DNA of 64,000 nucleotides from Nonlabens dokdonensis DSW-6 (GTDB lineage: Bacteria; Bacteroidota; Bacteroidia; Flavobacteriales; Flavobacteriaceae). The DNA lies in the NCBI RefSeq assembly GCF_000332115.1, contig NC_020156.1, positions 3,287,501-3,351,500 on the forward strand, written 5' to 3'. A program made the position numbers and the translations under genes. This document shows, piece after piece, positions 27,702-36,124 of this stretch. Within the stretch, counting starts at the first letter, position 1. The number at the start of each line of letters is the position of its first letter. Below the pieces are notes generated by a model. It saw only the letters and a program-made list of their open reading frames with translations, searched no databases and had not been told where the DNA came from.

Positions 27702-28302
27702 AATAATTTATCTTTAAAAGAATGAAACTTAGTACTCGAAGGTATCTGTTTAAGTCGTCTCAAATAACTTGCAACTGTTTAAAGGAAGACATGAATAGAT
27801 CAATGAAGGATTTCACACTATAAAGTGTAATAGGCTCTCTGTGGAATAGAAACTTTATGCTTACAATTCCTTTATAACTTGTTATATTTTTTCTTGTGTT
27901 ACAAAATCAGTGGATCTATTAAAGGGCTAAGCAATCTTGAATGATTATTGACACGTTATAGATGGATCTGATCTCGCTTTCGCGAAAGCGGAATAACATA
28001 AAATTCTTAGCTTTTTAAAGAAAATTTGCGAGCTATTAACTATTTATAATTTAATAGTTGTCGGGATTACGACAGAAATCATTGAACAATTTTATAAGAT
28101 TTCATTCTTAAAGTGGCTGTATTTACCCAAATTGAAATTCTAGTATTTATACTGTTTTAAATCATTGATTATCAACCTACTTTTATCATGCGTTTCAAAA
28201 CAATCTATCGATTGAGTAGCTACAATTAGTTTTAAACGTGAAAGGCGTAATCCGAAAAGCCTAATTTTTTAATAGAGTAGGAGAACCAAAATACTTAATA
28301 TT
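27702..28302. other. 600-bp intergenic region upstream of the peptide operon
   Basis: Divergent spacer between the T9SS gene and the small-peptide gene. It holds a promoter-like TACCTTCG/TTG pair for the minus strand at 27737-27763, one exact copy of the dispersed palindrome at 27975-27990, a weak hairpin AGGC...GCCT followed by a T-run at 28243-28270 just before the peptide gene, and a GGAG at 28279-28282 that may serve as ribosome-binding site. No perfect TAnnTTTG box is seen before the peptide. No other gene found. Confidence 0.6.
27975..27990. repeat. Dispersed 16-bp palindrome, copy 8 (intergenic)
   Basis: Exact CGCTTTCGCGAAAGCG, 313 nt before the small peptide gene. Confidence 0.9.
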
Positions 28303-28482
28303 ATGAGTAGTGAAATGAAAATGAACAAAGCTGAGATTTTATCCCAATTAAAAAAAGAAGGGGTAACAAGTTTAGATGAGTTTGCAGATATGCTTATCAA
28401 GAAAACACACAAGGATGGTGATGAAAACAAACCTATTGTTATGGCTGCAATAGTTTACCAACACGGTTTCGTATCGCACTAG
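28303..28482 (+). CDS. Putative RiPP-type precursor peptide (59 aa)
   Basis: 59 codons from the ATG at 28303 to TAG at 28482, shorter than common gene-calling limits. Residues ~7-37 are a charged amphipathic helix (KMNKAEILSQLKKEG, then SLDEFADMLIKKTHK), like leader peptides of RiPP precursors. An acidic hinge DGDE (38-41) comes next. The C-terminal 18 residues begin NKPIV and end with the hydrophobic stretch AAIVYQHGFVSH, a plausible core. There is no signal peptide or double-glycine motif. A hairpin terminator lies 8 nt downstream and three coupled genes follow. Calling it a modified-peptide precursor is inference from architecture; it could also be a small regulator. Confidence 0.7.
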   Translation: MSSEMKMNKAEILSQLKKEGVTSLDEFADMLIKKTHKDGDENKPIVMAAIVYQHGFVSH

Positions 28483-28490
28483 ATTTATCA

Positions 28491-28530
28491 AACAGGTTGT
28501 AGCTTTTAAGGTACAGCCTGTTTTATTTTA
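28491..28530 (+). terminator. Attenuating terminator between peptide and downstream genes
   Basis: 10-bp stem AACAGGTTGT (28491-28500) / ACAGCCTGTT (28513-28522) with one G-U pair and a 12-nt loop, followed by the T-rich run TTTTATTTTA. It sits between the 59-aa gene and the first large gene, the usual place for a partial terminator that keeps precursor mRNA in excess over modification enzymes. Confidence 0.75.
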
Positions 28531-28547
28531 ATACAAATACTCATTTT

Positions 28548-29498
28548 ATGACTGCTTTACTGAATGCAAAAGATCAAAAAAAAATGCTAGACGGCCTATT
28601 AATGTGGTTAAATTCTAACATGTTACATTTTTGCACTCCTAATGAAAGGGAATTTATAGGAATTCATCCAGAAGAAATAGAGCCAGAGATTACTAGAAAA
28701 GCATTCACAGAGTTGGGACTGGCAATTAGGTTTGCACAAAATTCTAAGAAGGTATGCCACCATCCTGTTTTTATAGAACTAAAGAACAAATGGATCAAAA
28801 ATATTACGGATAGCTCCTTTTTCTTTGATACTAAAAGAAGATTAAGGTTATTTCCTCATAGAACTCTAGCATACGCAACATTAAGATCTTTAGGAATCGA
28901 GAACAAGCAAGTTAAACATGACCTTGAAACGGTAATGAGTAGAAATTATATGGATAGAGTAGAACGTAGTGCTTGGGATAAACTGGATATGAAATATTAT
29001 ACTGAAATTGCTCAATTACCCAACGATTTTCCTAGTTACCGAAGATTATTTCAGGATTCCATTTTAGAAAATTTGCCTAGTCATTCTTATGCACAAAATT
29101 TAGATTTTTATGGCTTAACACATTTGATATTTCATCTTTCTGATTTCTCTAAAAATGACATGAAAATAATCGCTGGAAAAAAGTTTGAAGAAATCCAAGA
29201 GTACATAGATGCGACTCTTTGTTTATGTCTCATAGAGCAAGATTGGGATCTGGTGCAAGAGCTTTTAATCAATCAATACTGTATGAGAAAAACTTTTACA
29301 GAATTAGATGTATACTCAGCAAGTGCTATTAAAGATATACAGCAACCACAAGGTTTTATACCAGGAAGAAACTGGGTTAAGAATCAACATAAGGATGTGA
29401 ATTTTGATAAAAACCAACACAGTTTTGAAGATGTTTATCACCCAACCATATTAGGTTTATTTTTATTAATCCTTGAATTAAAAGATACTGATGAATAA
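28548..29498 (+). CDS. All-helical protein of the peptide operon, unknown family (DUF6895-like?)
   Basis: 316 residues, no signal peptide or membrane helix. Predicted almost wholly helical. Conserved-looking clusters are THLIFHLSDF (His192, His196, Asp199), DWDLVQELL (Asp232, Asp234, Glu238), QGFIPGRNWV (about 266-275) and a late YHPTILG (His298). Their spacing suggests an alpha-toroid or a metal- or ligand-binding helical fold. The pattern recalls uncharacterised families such as DUF6895, but I cannot confirm that. It shares helical style and an N-terminal LWLN/MWLN motif with the next gene, with which it overlaps by 8 bp (ATGAATAA). Probable role: modification or binding of the upstream peptide. 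Confidence 0.75.
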   Translation: MTALLNAKDQKKMLDGLLMWLNSNMLHFCTPNEREFIGIHPEEIEPEITRKAFTELGLAIRFAQNSKKVCHHPVFIELKNKWIKNITDSSFFFDTKRRLRLFPHRTLAYATLRSLGIENKQVKHDLETVMSRNYMDRVERSAWDKLDMKYYTEIAQLPNDFPSYRRLFQDSILENLPSHSYAQNLDFYGLTHLIFHLSDFSKNDMKIIAGKKFEEIQEYIDATLCLCLIEQDWDLVQELLINQYCMRKTFTELDVYSASAIKDIQQPQGFIPGRNWVKNQHKDVNFDKNQHSFEDVYHPTILGLFLLILELKDTDE

Positions 29499-30348
29499 CA
29501 CATATAAACAGTCTTTACGAAACACATACCTATGGTTAAACAGCTTGTCAACCGAACGAATCAACGAACAAGTAATTGAACTTTTAGCTTTGATAAACGT
29601 TTGTAAGCTAGACAGTAGTGTTTTACAAGAAGAATTTGACTCATTAGGCACAAAATTTCTTAATCAAGTAGGTACTATAGATTATGTTAAGCAGGACTTA
29701 TTTCATGCCTTACTAGCTTTAGATTTTGTTGAACGTTTAGGAAACCCTACACAAAAAGCAGATGCAATAGCGTACAGATCTATTTTAAAAGAATTATGGA
29801 GTGAAGGACTTTATGCTGAAAAGAAAACTCTTTTAGATAGTATTTTTTGTGATAACAAAGAAAGTTCTGATACTGTAAACATGACCATAAGATTAGATCG
29901 ATTCAACTTAGATATTGATAAGGAAATTTTAAAATTTATTGAGCAAGTAGAAACGCAAAGTAATTATGGAAAGAAAACCATAATAACTGATGAGTTAAGC
30001 ATTCTAAAAATGGAAGCAATGGCAACTAGAGCTCAAAGGTCAAATGATATTATTACTGCAGCGAGATGTTTAAGGTCAAGAACATATTTATCAAACCATG
30101 ATTCATTACTTATGAAATCTGGCATGAAATTTTTGCTTTCTCAACAATGTTATGACGGTAGTTTTGGTGACTACGAAGCAGATATGCTTAAGATAAAAGA
30201 CTCGGAATCTCGAGATAAATCGACTCTTAAAATTAAATTGATAGTTTCTATTCAAATTATATGGACCGTTATGGAGTTTAACGGTCATAGTTTGTTTTCT
30301 TCTCTTCAACGTGATAACCACTACTCAATTGCAACAAATCGATACTAA
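29491..30348 (+). CDS. All-helical protein with terpene-cyclase-like QQ..DGSFG motif
   Basis: 285 residues, cytosolic, helical. Residues 218-226 read QQCYDGSFG, very like the Q-x-x-DGSFG strand-turn (QW) motif of squalene/oxidosqualene cyclases and prenyltransferase beta-subunits, in the same setting (helix FLL before, helix after). Only one clear copy is visible. No DxDD or other cyclase acid motif is seen, so it is probably a helical-toroid binding or processing protein. Its N-terminal LWLNSL parallels MWLNSN of the preceding protein, suggesting divergent paralogues. 8-bp overlap upstream and a 3-bp gap downstream make this a tight operon. Confidence 0.72.
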   Translation: MNNTYKQSLRNTYLWLNSLSTERINEQVIELLALINVCKLDSSVLQEEFDSLGTKFLNQVGTIDYVKQDLFHALLALDFVERLGNPTQKADAIAYRSILKELWSEGLYAEKKTLLDSIFCDNKESSDTVNMTIRLDRFNLDIDKEILKFIEQVETQSNYGKKTIITDELSILKMEAMATRAQRSNDIITAARCLRSRTYLSNHDSLLMKSGMKFLLSQQCYDGSFGDYEADMLKIKDSESRDKSTLKIKLIVSIQIIWTVMEFNGHSLFSSLQRDNHYSIATNRY

Positions 30349-30351
30349 ATT

Positions 30352-31092
30352 ATGCTTACTAAAGAACAAATAGAATCATTTAAAGAAGATGGAGTTTTAA
30401 TTCTCCGTAATTTTTTTCCAAAACAAGAGATGAACACATGGAGAAATGAAGCCCATGATTATCATAAAAATCCTTTAACAAGTGAAGATTGGAAAAACGC
30501 AATAATGAATTATTCTGGGAATACTTTTAATTTTAAAAATGATGCTCATCCAGCTTTTCATAATAAAATGAAGGATTTATATCAATGTTTTAATGACCAA
30601 ATAGAATGGAATGGTGAAAATGAACTAGTTGCTAGATGGCCAGAAATTGATGCAGAATGGCTGGGAGCGAGAACACCACATCTAGATTTTCCAGTTTATG
30701 ATAGAATAAGAACACTTGCAAATAGCGTTTTTTACTTAAATGATGTAACTATAAAAGGGGCGCCTTTAATGTACTGGAAAAAGAGTCACAAAGTAGCTTG
30801 GGAATATTTTAAAAAACACCCTTCACATTACATGGCTCAAGGAGAGTTAAGTCAAGGACAAATATTTGAGATCCTTACAGATGCTATGGATTCAGAACCT
30901 ATACCTTTTTACGGTAAAGCTGGAGATTTAATGATATGGCATTCTTTGATACTGCATTCACCATCTGTAAATTTATCTCATGATGCAAGGCTAGCAGTAA
31001 TAGGAAGATGGGGAGCAACGATTAAAGAAGATGAATTTAGATTTGATTTTTCTAAAGATATTTGGGACAAATGGAATCTAAATTCCATTTAA
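30352..31092 (+). CDS. Phytanoyl-CoA dioxygenase-family 2OG-Fe(II) oxygenase
   Basis: 246 residues. A PhyH-type non-haem iron, 2-oxoglutarate-dependent hydroxylase: HxD iron ligands at His110-Asp112 (PHLDFP), distal His202 (LILHSPS), and Arg213 in RLAVIGRW to bind 2-oxoglutarate. The segment NSVFYLNDVTIKGAPLMYW is the typical beta-strand with gating GAP, and GDLMIWH precedes the distal His. The family hydroxylates lipids, amino acids and peptide natural products. As the last gene of the operon it is the most likely tailoring enzyme for the 59-aa peptide, hydroxylating a side chain. No transporter or peptidase gene follows. Confidence 0.88.
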   Translation: MLTKEQIESFKEDGVLILRNFFPKQEMNTWRNEAHDYHKNPLTSEDWKNAIMNYSGNTFNFKNDAHPAFHNKMKDLYQCFNDQIEWNGENELVARWPEIDAEWLGARTPHLDFPVYDRIRTLANSVFYLNDVTIKGAPLMYWKKSHKVAWEYFKKHPSHYMAQGELSQGQIFEILTDAMDSEPIPFYGKAGDLMIWHSLILHSPSVNLSHDARLAVIGRWGATIKEDEFRFDFSKDIWDKWNLNSI

Positions 31093-31154
31093 TACACATT
31101 TTTTCATTGCATTTGATTAAATCATTAAATGATGATGGATAAATTTTAAACCTA

Positions 31155-33866
31155 TTAAAAGGTAGGATCTGGCTGTCTACGTTGATCCCATTTGATGTCG
31201 CTTAATGCACTGGCTTTTATTCCAATAAAGAAGAACCAGCTGTTTTGCGGTCCGATAGGAGTCCAGTTAAAGCTCATTGTAAAACTTTCTAGGTCTCGTT
31301 GAAACCTAATAGTACTGAAGGAAATACCTTTGTTAGCAAAGTCATAACCAGTATTACCACCTATGGACCAGCGAGGAGAAAGCTCTACATCACCACTTAC
31401 CATCAAACTTTGTTGATTGATCATGTTTTGTCGCTGTGCATTAATATAAGTCATCGTGTAAGCAAAATTCAAATTCCATGGTATTTTAAATCGGTACCGA
31501 TCCTTTTTGATATTAACATCTTGTTTTTCTACCTCTTGCGATTGATCACGACTATAATCTACTGATTCTCCAAATAATCCATCATCACGACCTCCGTTTT
31601 CCAAAGTTCGTTCTTGAGATTGTTTATCTTCTTTATCTTCAGTTTTTTCAAAATCTTTACTGCTCAACCTGAAGCTAGTTCTAAATCCAGCTCTTGTTAA
31701 GCGAAATAAACTACCACCATTGTTAATATTAAAGGTGTTGATTCTATTGTTATTATTGTCTAGTGCATAAGGATCAAAATTGGCATCTAGATTAATATCT
31801 ATATTCTTGGTTATAGGTATCACACCTCTTACTTGTAAAGGGCTCCAGTTTAATGAATCTCCGGCAAGATTATAAGCCGTATTAAAAGAGAGCGTTTTAA
31901 GAATTTGTATTTTTTTGAGTTCTGTTTTTGTAGAATCCCGATCCCTGACTTTTGCTTCTATATTATTCTGTACTCCTAAGTTGATGCTGCTAGAAAATAC
32001 ACGACCTGGTGCACCGAATAGTGTTCCGTCAAAACGGCTGTAAAACTGTTCCTCTCTTCCCGGAGCGTCTAGACCTTGCTCTGTCACTAGCCTGTCATAG
32101 TATTGATCAAAACTAGGATTTGCCGAGTAGCTGATATTAGGTCTTATGATGTGTCTTACGGCTTGTATTTTTGACTCAGGATTTTTTGATTTCCAGCTAC
32201 CGTAAATAGTAGTTCCCACGCTGGCACCATAACTGTAGGTCCTGTAAGCTGCAAAACCACTTATAGTGTCTCTAACTGTATTGAAAACTCCGTTATCATT
32301 TTCTTCAAGAGTCTGTCTAAAAGTTTCAAATACCCAATTTTCTTCAAAATTAGCATTGGCGCTCACACTAAAGTATCCTAATTTGAAGTTAGTGGCCACT
32401 GGAATACTATGTTGCAATCCCATTATGGCATTATCAAACATATTCTCAGAAAGGAAATCTTCATCTGTAGTAGTGATGCGATTCTCTCCTCTTAAATTAT
32501 ACTGTAGGTTAATATTTTGAAAAGCCCCTTTTTTAGTTCCTTCTTTGGGTGCAAAAGGGAACATTCTAGAAATACTACCTTGTAGAGTAGGTAAAGTGAG
32601 GTTGACAACATTTGTATTGGTGTTTTGATTGTGCGTTGCACTCGCACTTATGTTTACTTGAGGTTCTCCAGGAAAAGTTTTGCTATAAGTAACAGAACTG
32701 CTCAAATTATTGACCAGTGTCGCACTTTGATTCACCTGATTAAAGGATTGCCTAAAAAACTGGCTGCTACCTAGATTTACACTCGCACTAAATCTGGAAT
32801 TAGGATTAGATTTAGGATCTTGTGAGTGCTGCCAGTTGATGTTGTAGCGAGACGTTTGCGCAAAATCAGAAAATCCTCGCTCACTTTGCAATTGGTTCTC
32901 ATATAAAAATCTAAAACTACCGTTGAACTTGTAGCGCACTTTGTAATTACTTTCTACTCGTGCACCATAACTACCATTTGTAAAGTAATCTCCTAGAAGT
33001 GTAAGATCTAAATAATCATTTACTGCAAAATAATATCCACCATTTTGTAAGAAGTAACCTTGACTATTGTTATTCCCAAAGCTTGGTAAAATGACACCGC
33101 TTTTACGCTCATTAGTCATAGGAAAAAAAGCAAAGGGAAGTCCAAGTGGAGTAGGAACATCTGCTATGTACATGTTAACTAAGCCAGTAACTATCTTTTT
33201 CTTGGGCACAAACTTTATTTTTCTTGCGTAGAAATAGTATTCTGGATTCTTAGGATCTTTGGAGGTAGTGAATCTTGCGTTTTCCATGTAGAAAACAGAA
33301 TCATTAACTTTCTTAGTGGTTTCGGCAAGTACATTAAATTCACCTTGAGTGGTTTCAGAATTGTACGTAAGTGCTTTTTGAGAATCTTTATTAAATATAA
33401 TGGAGTCTGGCTTTACTACGTTAGTTCCTTGAGAAAACACTGGTTTTTGGGTATAACCTAAAGAATCTACTGTTATACCGTATGCAAAAACGTCTCCCGT
33501 ATTATTATTTATAACAATCTTTCCAGCTTCTATAGTTATATCGCCGTAGACTATTTTTGCCTCGTTATATAATGTGATCGTATTTCTTTTTCTATCTATG
33601 CGCTTATAGTCTTTGGCAGTAGATTCTATACGGTATTCTAGAAATGATTTTGGCTTCTTTACAGAGTCATTCTCCGTTGTATCAACTGCTTTAAGTGGTA
33701 TTTCTACTTTCTGCGGAATTTCCTTTTTCTCTTCTTGTGCTTTAGTAGGTTGTGGTTTTTCAGCGGGAATAGGAGTAGCTTCAGACGGTATTTCTTGAGC
33801 GGTAACCAGTGCGTTAACTGTTAAAAACAGTATGAACAAAATTATATACTTAATCTGTGAATGCAA
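31155..33866 (-). CDS. LPS-assembly protein LptD-like, outer membrane
   Basis: 903 residues. Signal peptide (to about VTAQ, residue 24), a Pro/Lys-rich linker, an OstA/LptA-like beta-jellyroll domain (TLYNEAKIVYGDITIEAGKI, about 100-160), then a long barrel region with LptD-type blocks (FFPMTNERKSGVILPSFGN and many aromatic strands) ending in a C-terminal strand. In LPS-bearing bacteria LptD forms the final pore placing LPS in the outer leaflet. Bacteroidota copies are long and divergent, as here. The start is TTG at 33866; no ATG precedes the signal peptide. It is divergent from the amidase gene. Confidence 0.82.
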   Translation of the reverse strand: MHSQIKYIILFILFLTVNALVTAQEIPSEATPIPAEKPQPTKAQEEKKEIPQKVEIPLKAVDTTENDSVKKPKSFLEYRIESTAKDYKRIDRKRNTITLYNEAKIVYGDITIEAGKIVINNNTGDVFAYGITVDSLGYTQKPVFSQGTNVVKPDSIIFNKDSQKALTYNSETTQGEFNVLAETTKKVNDSVFYMENARFTTSKDPKNPEYYFYARKIKFVPKKKIVTGLVNMYIADVPTPLGLPFAFFPMTNERKSGVILPSFGNNNSQGYFLQNGGYYFAVNDYLDLTLLGDYFTNGSYGARVESNYKVRYKFNGSFRFLYENQLQSERGFSDFAQTSRYNINWQHSQDPKSNPNSRFSASVNLGSSQFFRQSFNQVNQSATLVNNLSSSVTYSKTFPGEPQVNISASATHNQNTNTNVVNLTLPTLQGSISRMFPFAPKEGTKKGAFQNINLQYNLRGENRITTTDEDFLSENMFDNAIMGLQHSIPVATNFKLGYFSVSANANFEENWVFETFRQTLEENDNGVFNTVRDTISGFAAYRTYSYGASVGTTIYGSWKSKNPESKIQAVRHIIRPNISYSANPSFDQYYDRLVTEQGLDAPGREEQFYSRFDGTLFGAPGRVFSSSINLGVQNNIEAKVRDRDSTKTELKKIQILKTLSFNTAYNLAGDSLNWSPLQVRGVIPITKNIDINLDANFDPYALDNNNNRINTFNINNGGSLFRLTRAGFRTSFRLSSKDFEKTEDKEDKQSQERTLENGGRDDGLFGESVDYSRDQSQEVEKQDVNIKKDRYRFKIPWNLNFAYTMTYINAQRQNMINQQSLMVSGDVELSPRWSIGGNTGYDFANKGISFSTIRFQRDLESFTMSFNWTPIGPQNSWFFFIGIKASALSDIKWDQRRQPDPTF

Positions 33867-33954
33867 TCTAGGATAAACTATTTTCGTTGTTAGAATGGTC
33901 TGGTTTTTGAAACGTCAAAACTACATATAAATTTTAAGTGGATTGTAATAAATC

Positions 33955-33970
33955 CGCTTTCGCGAAAGCG
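33955..33970. repeat. Dispersed 16-bp palindrome, copy 9 (intergenic)
   Basis: Exact CGCTTTCGCGAAAGCG in the divergent spacer, 38 nt upstream of the amidase start. Confidence 0.9.
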
Positions 33971-34008
33971 AACTAATAAACAACACATTCACAACATACA
34001 GTTTGTAT

Positions 34009-35091
34009 ATGAAAACGAAGATATATCTTATTATTGCCTTGCTGATACTTCCTATTTTATCTGGGGCAAATATACCGATCGATTCTACTAAAACGAATCA
34101 AAAAAAGGTCTTTACCGTTGTATTAGACGCTGGACATGGTGGAAAAGACCCTGGTAAGTACGTTGCAAAAACAGCAGAAAAAGATATCGCTCTTAAAGTG
34201 GTTCAACTTCTAGGGAAAAAGTTAGAGAGTCATCCCAATATAAAAGTCATTTATACACGTACCACTGATGTATTTATAGGACTAGATCAACGTGCTGCTA
34301 TTGCAAATAAAGCAAAAGCAGATTTTTTTGTTTCTGTTCATTGTAATGCGGCTGCGGCAACTAGTGCCAAAGGAAATGAAACATTTGTACTAGGATTGCA
34401 TAATAATGCAGCAAATCTTGAGGTTGTGAAAAGAGAAAACTCTGTGATCGAGTTAGAGGAGAACTATCAAGAAAAGTATACTGGCTTTGATTTAAACGAT
34501 CCTTCTAGTTTTGCAACTAATTTAATGGTGCAAGAAGAATACCTCGATAACAGCATAGAAATGGGTGCGATGGTACAAACTAATTTTCAAAAAGATTTAA
34601 AGCGTAAAAATAGAGGTGTAAAGCAAGCAGGACTTGCTGTGTTGCGACTTTCTTACATGCCTAGTGTTTTAATTGAAACTGGGTTTTTAACTAATAAAGA
34701 AGAGCGCAACTTCTTAAGAAGCGAGGCGGGACAAAAGAAAGTTGCAGAGTCGATTTATGATGCTATTCTTGGATATCAGCAAAATAGGGACATTAATCTT
34801 TTTGAGGTAGAAGAAATCAATAGCTCTGCGATTGCGATAGAACCAGTCAATGAAAAAGCCATTTATAAGGTACAAATAAGCGCTAGTAGTAATAAGCTGG
34901 AGCCGCAATCTTACAACTTTCATAAGTTGCCTGAAATTTCACGAGAAAAGGAAGGCAATATCTACCGCTATTTTACCGGTAATTTTTCTTCACTTAAAGA
35001 AGCCACAAAATTAAAAGCTACAGCGGTTGCAAAAGGTTATAAATCAGCATTTATTGTGGTTTATGAAGATGGCGTGCGTCGCAGGCTGTAA
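34009..35091 (+). CDS. N-acetylmuramoyl-L-alanine amidase
   Basis: 360 residues from the ATG at 34009 (an upstream TTG two codons earlier is less likely). Signal peptide, then an Amidase_3 zinc hydrolase domain: DAGHGGKDPG (zinc His near 45), RENSVIELEEN (Glu ligand), VHCNAA (zinc His) and SVLIETGFLTN (catalytic Glu). It cleaves the lactyl-amide bond between MurNAc and L-alanine during cell division and wall turnover. A C-terminal SPOR-like part (about 285-360: KVQISASSNKLE, then AKGYKSAFIVVYEDG) should bind denuded septal glycan. It opens an envelope operon with the MCE protein. Confidence 0.92.
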   Translation: MKTKIYLIIALLILPILSGANIPIDSTKTNQKKVFTVVLDAGHGGKDPGKYVAKTAEKDIALKVVQLLGKKLESHPNIKVIYTRTTDVFIGLDQRAAIANKAKADFFVSVHCNAAAATSAKGNETFVLGLHNNAANLEVVKRENSVIELEENYQEKYTGFDLNDPSSFATNLMVQEEYLDNSIEMGAMVQTNFQKDLKRKNRGVKQAGLAVLRLSYMPSVLIETGFLTNKEERNFLRSEAGQKKVAESIYDAILGYQQNRDINLFEVEEINSSAIAIEPVNEKAIYKVQISASSNKLEPQSYNFHKLPEISREKEGNIYRYFTGNFSSLKEATKLKATAVAKGYKSAFIVVYEDGVRRRL

Positions 35092-35164
35092 TAATTACTA
35101 AAGAAATGTTAGCTGCTATATTTATAGCTTGTCTTATCTTTACATTCGCAAGAAAGACGTAATT

Positions 35165-36118
35165 ATGAAATTCTCAAAAGAAATCAAAGTTGGTATGCTC
35201 ACTGTAGGAGCTATTGCACTTTTTATTTTTGGATATCAATATTTGAAAGGGCGCAATTTACTCAATGATGATCGTACGTTCTATGCGGTTTATGATAATG
35301 TGGAAGGCCTTACTTCTTCAGCTCCGGTAACTGTAAATGGTTTACGCATTGGAAATATTGACAACATTGATTTTTTAGATAGTTCTGGACGTCTTCTAGT
35401 TAAGTTTCATGTAGACGAGTCTTTTAAATTTTCTTCAGAAAGTACGGCATCAGTTTATAGTACGGGACTTATAGGTGGTAAAGCTCTTGCTATCGTACCT
35501 AATTATGAGAGCACAGCAAGAGAGGCTATTGATGGAGATACTTTAAATTCTGAGATTGACGAAGGTTTACAGAGTCAAGTAATGAAAGAATTTATTCCAC
35601 TAAAAGACAAAATAGAAAACATGGTAGTAAGTGCAGACTCTGTGCTTACAGCTGTCAACAAAACGCTTAACCCTAAAACAAGAATAGCAATTACAAATAG
35701 TCTTGATGAAGTAAATAGAACTTTGGTAGAAATACGAGGTCTTTCTCGCAATGCTAATTCCTTATTATCAGATAACAGAGAACAATTAGATCGAACGATT
35801 TCTAACTTAGATACTACAACTAAGAACTTTGCTGCAATTTCTGATACGCTTGCCCAAGTAGAAATTGCTGGAACAGTAAAGGAATTAGAAAGTGCTATTT
35901 CTAAATTTAATGTCGTTCTCGATGATATCGCTTCTGGAAAAGGAAGCCTAGGTAAATTAATGACTGATGATAAGTTGTATGAAAACCTAGAAAGAACGAC
36001 TAGACAAGCAGAGATGCTTATGCAAGACATTAAGTTAAATCCTAAACGTTATGTTCATTTCTCAGTTTTTGGAAAAAGACCTGGAGAATATGAAAAACCA
36101 GAAGATAGAGACCAATAA
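35165..36118 (+). CDS. MCE (MlaD) family protein
   Basis: 317 residues from the ATG at 35165 (a TTG at 35129 would add 12 residues). N-terminal anchor helix (about 8-24: KVGMLTVGAIALFIFGY), then the MCE domain with VEGLTSSAPVTVNGLRIG and the SVYSTGLIGGKALAIVP block. A C-terminal coiled-coil (about 130-290) follows, of the length that forms tunnels in MlaD-like hexamers. Involved in lipid transport between membranes. A TATCTTTA box lies at 35135-35142. The permease and ATPase partners are not in the window. Confidence 0.9.
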   Translation: MKFSKEIKVGMLTVGAIALFIFGYQYLKGRNLLNDDRTFYAVYDNVEGLTSSAPVTVNGLRIGNIDNIDFLDSSGRLLVKFHVDESFKFSSESTASVYSTGLIGGKALAIVPNYESTAREAIDGDTLNSEIDEGLQSQVMKEFIPLKDKIENMVVSADSVLTAVNKTLNPKTRIAITNSLDEVNRTLVEIRGLSRNANSLLSDNREQLDRTISNLDTTTKNFAAISDTLAQVEIAGTVKELESAISKFNVVLDDIASGKGSLGKLMTDDKLYENLERTTRQAEMLMQDIKLNPKRYVHFSVFGKRPGEYEKPEDRDQ

Positions 36119-36124
36119 TTACAC

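Noticed and set aside
28188-28229. 13-codon open frame just upstream of the 59-aa peptide gene (ATG at 28188, TAG at 28227)
   Set aside because: Very short, no ribosome-binding sequence, and no leader/core pattern; likely chance.
31093-31154. Possible terminator between the convergent PhyH and lptD genes
   Set aside because: Only a loose ATCATT/AATGAT repeat with a 1-nt loop and no clear T-run.
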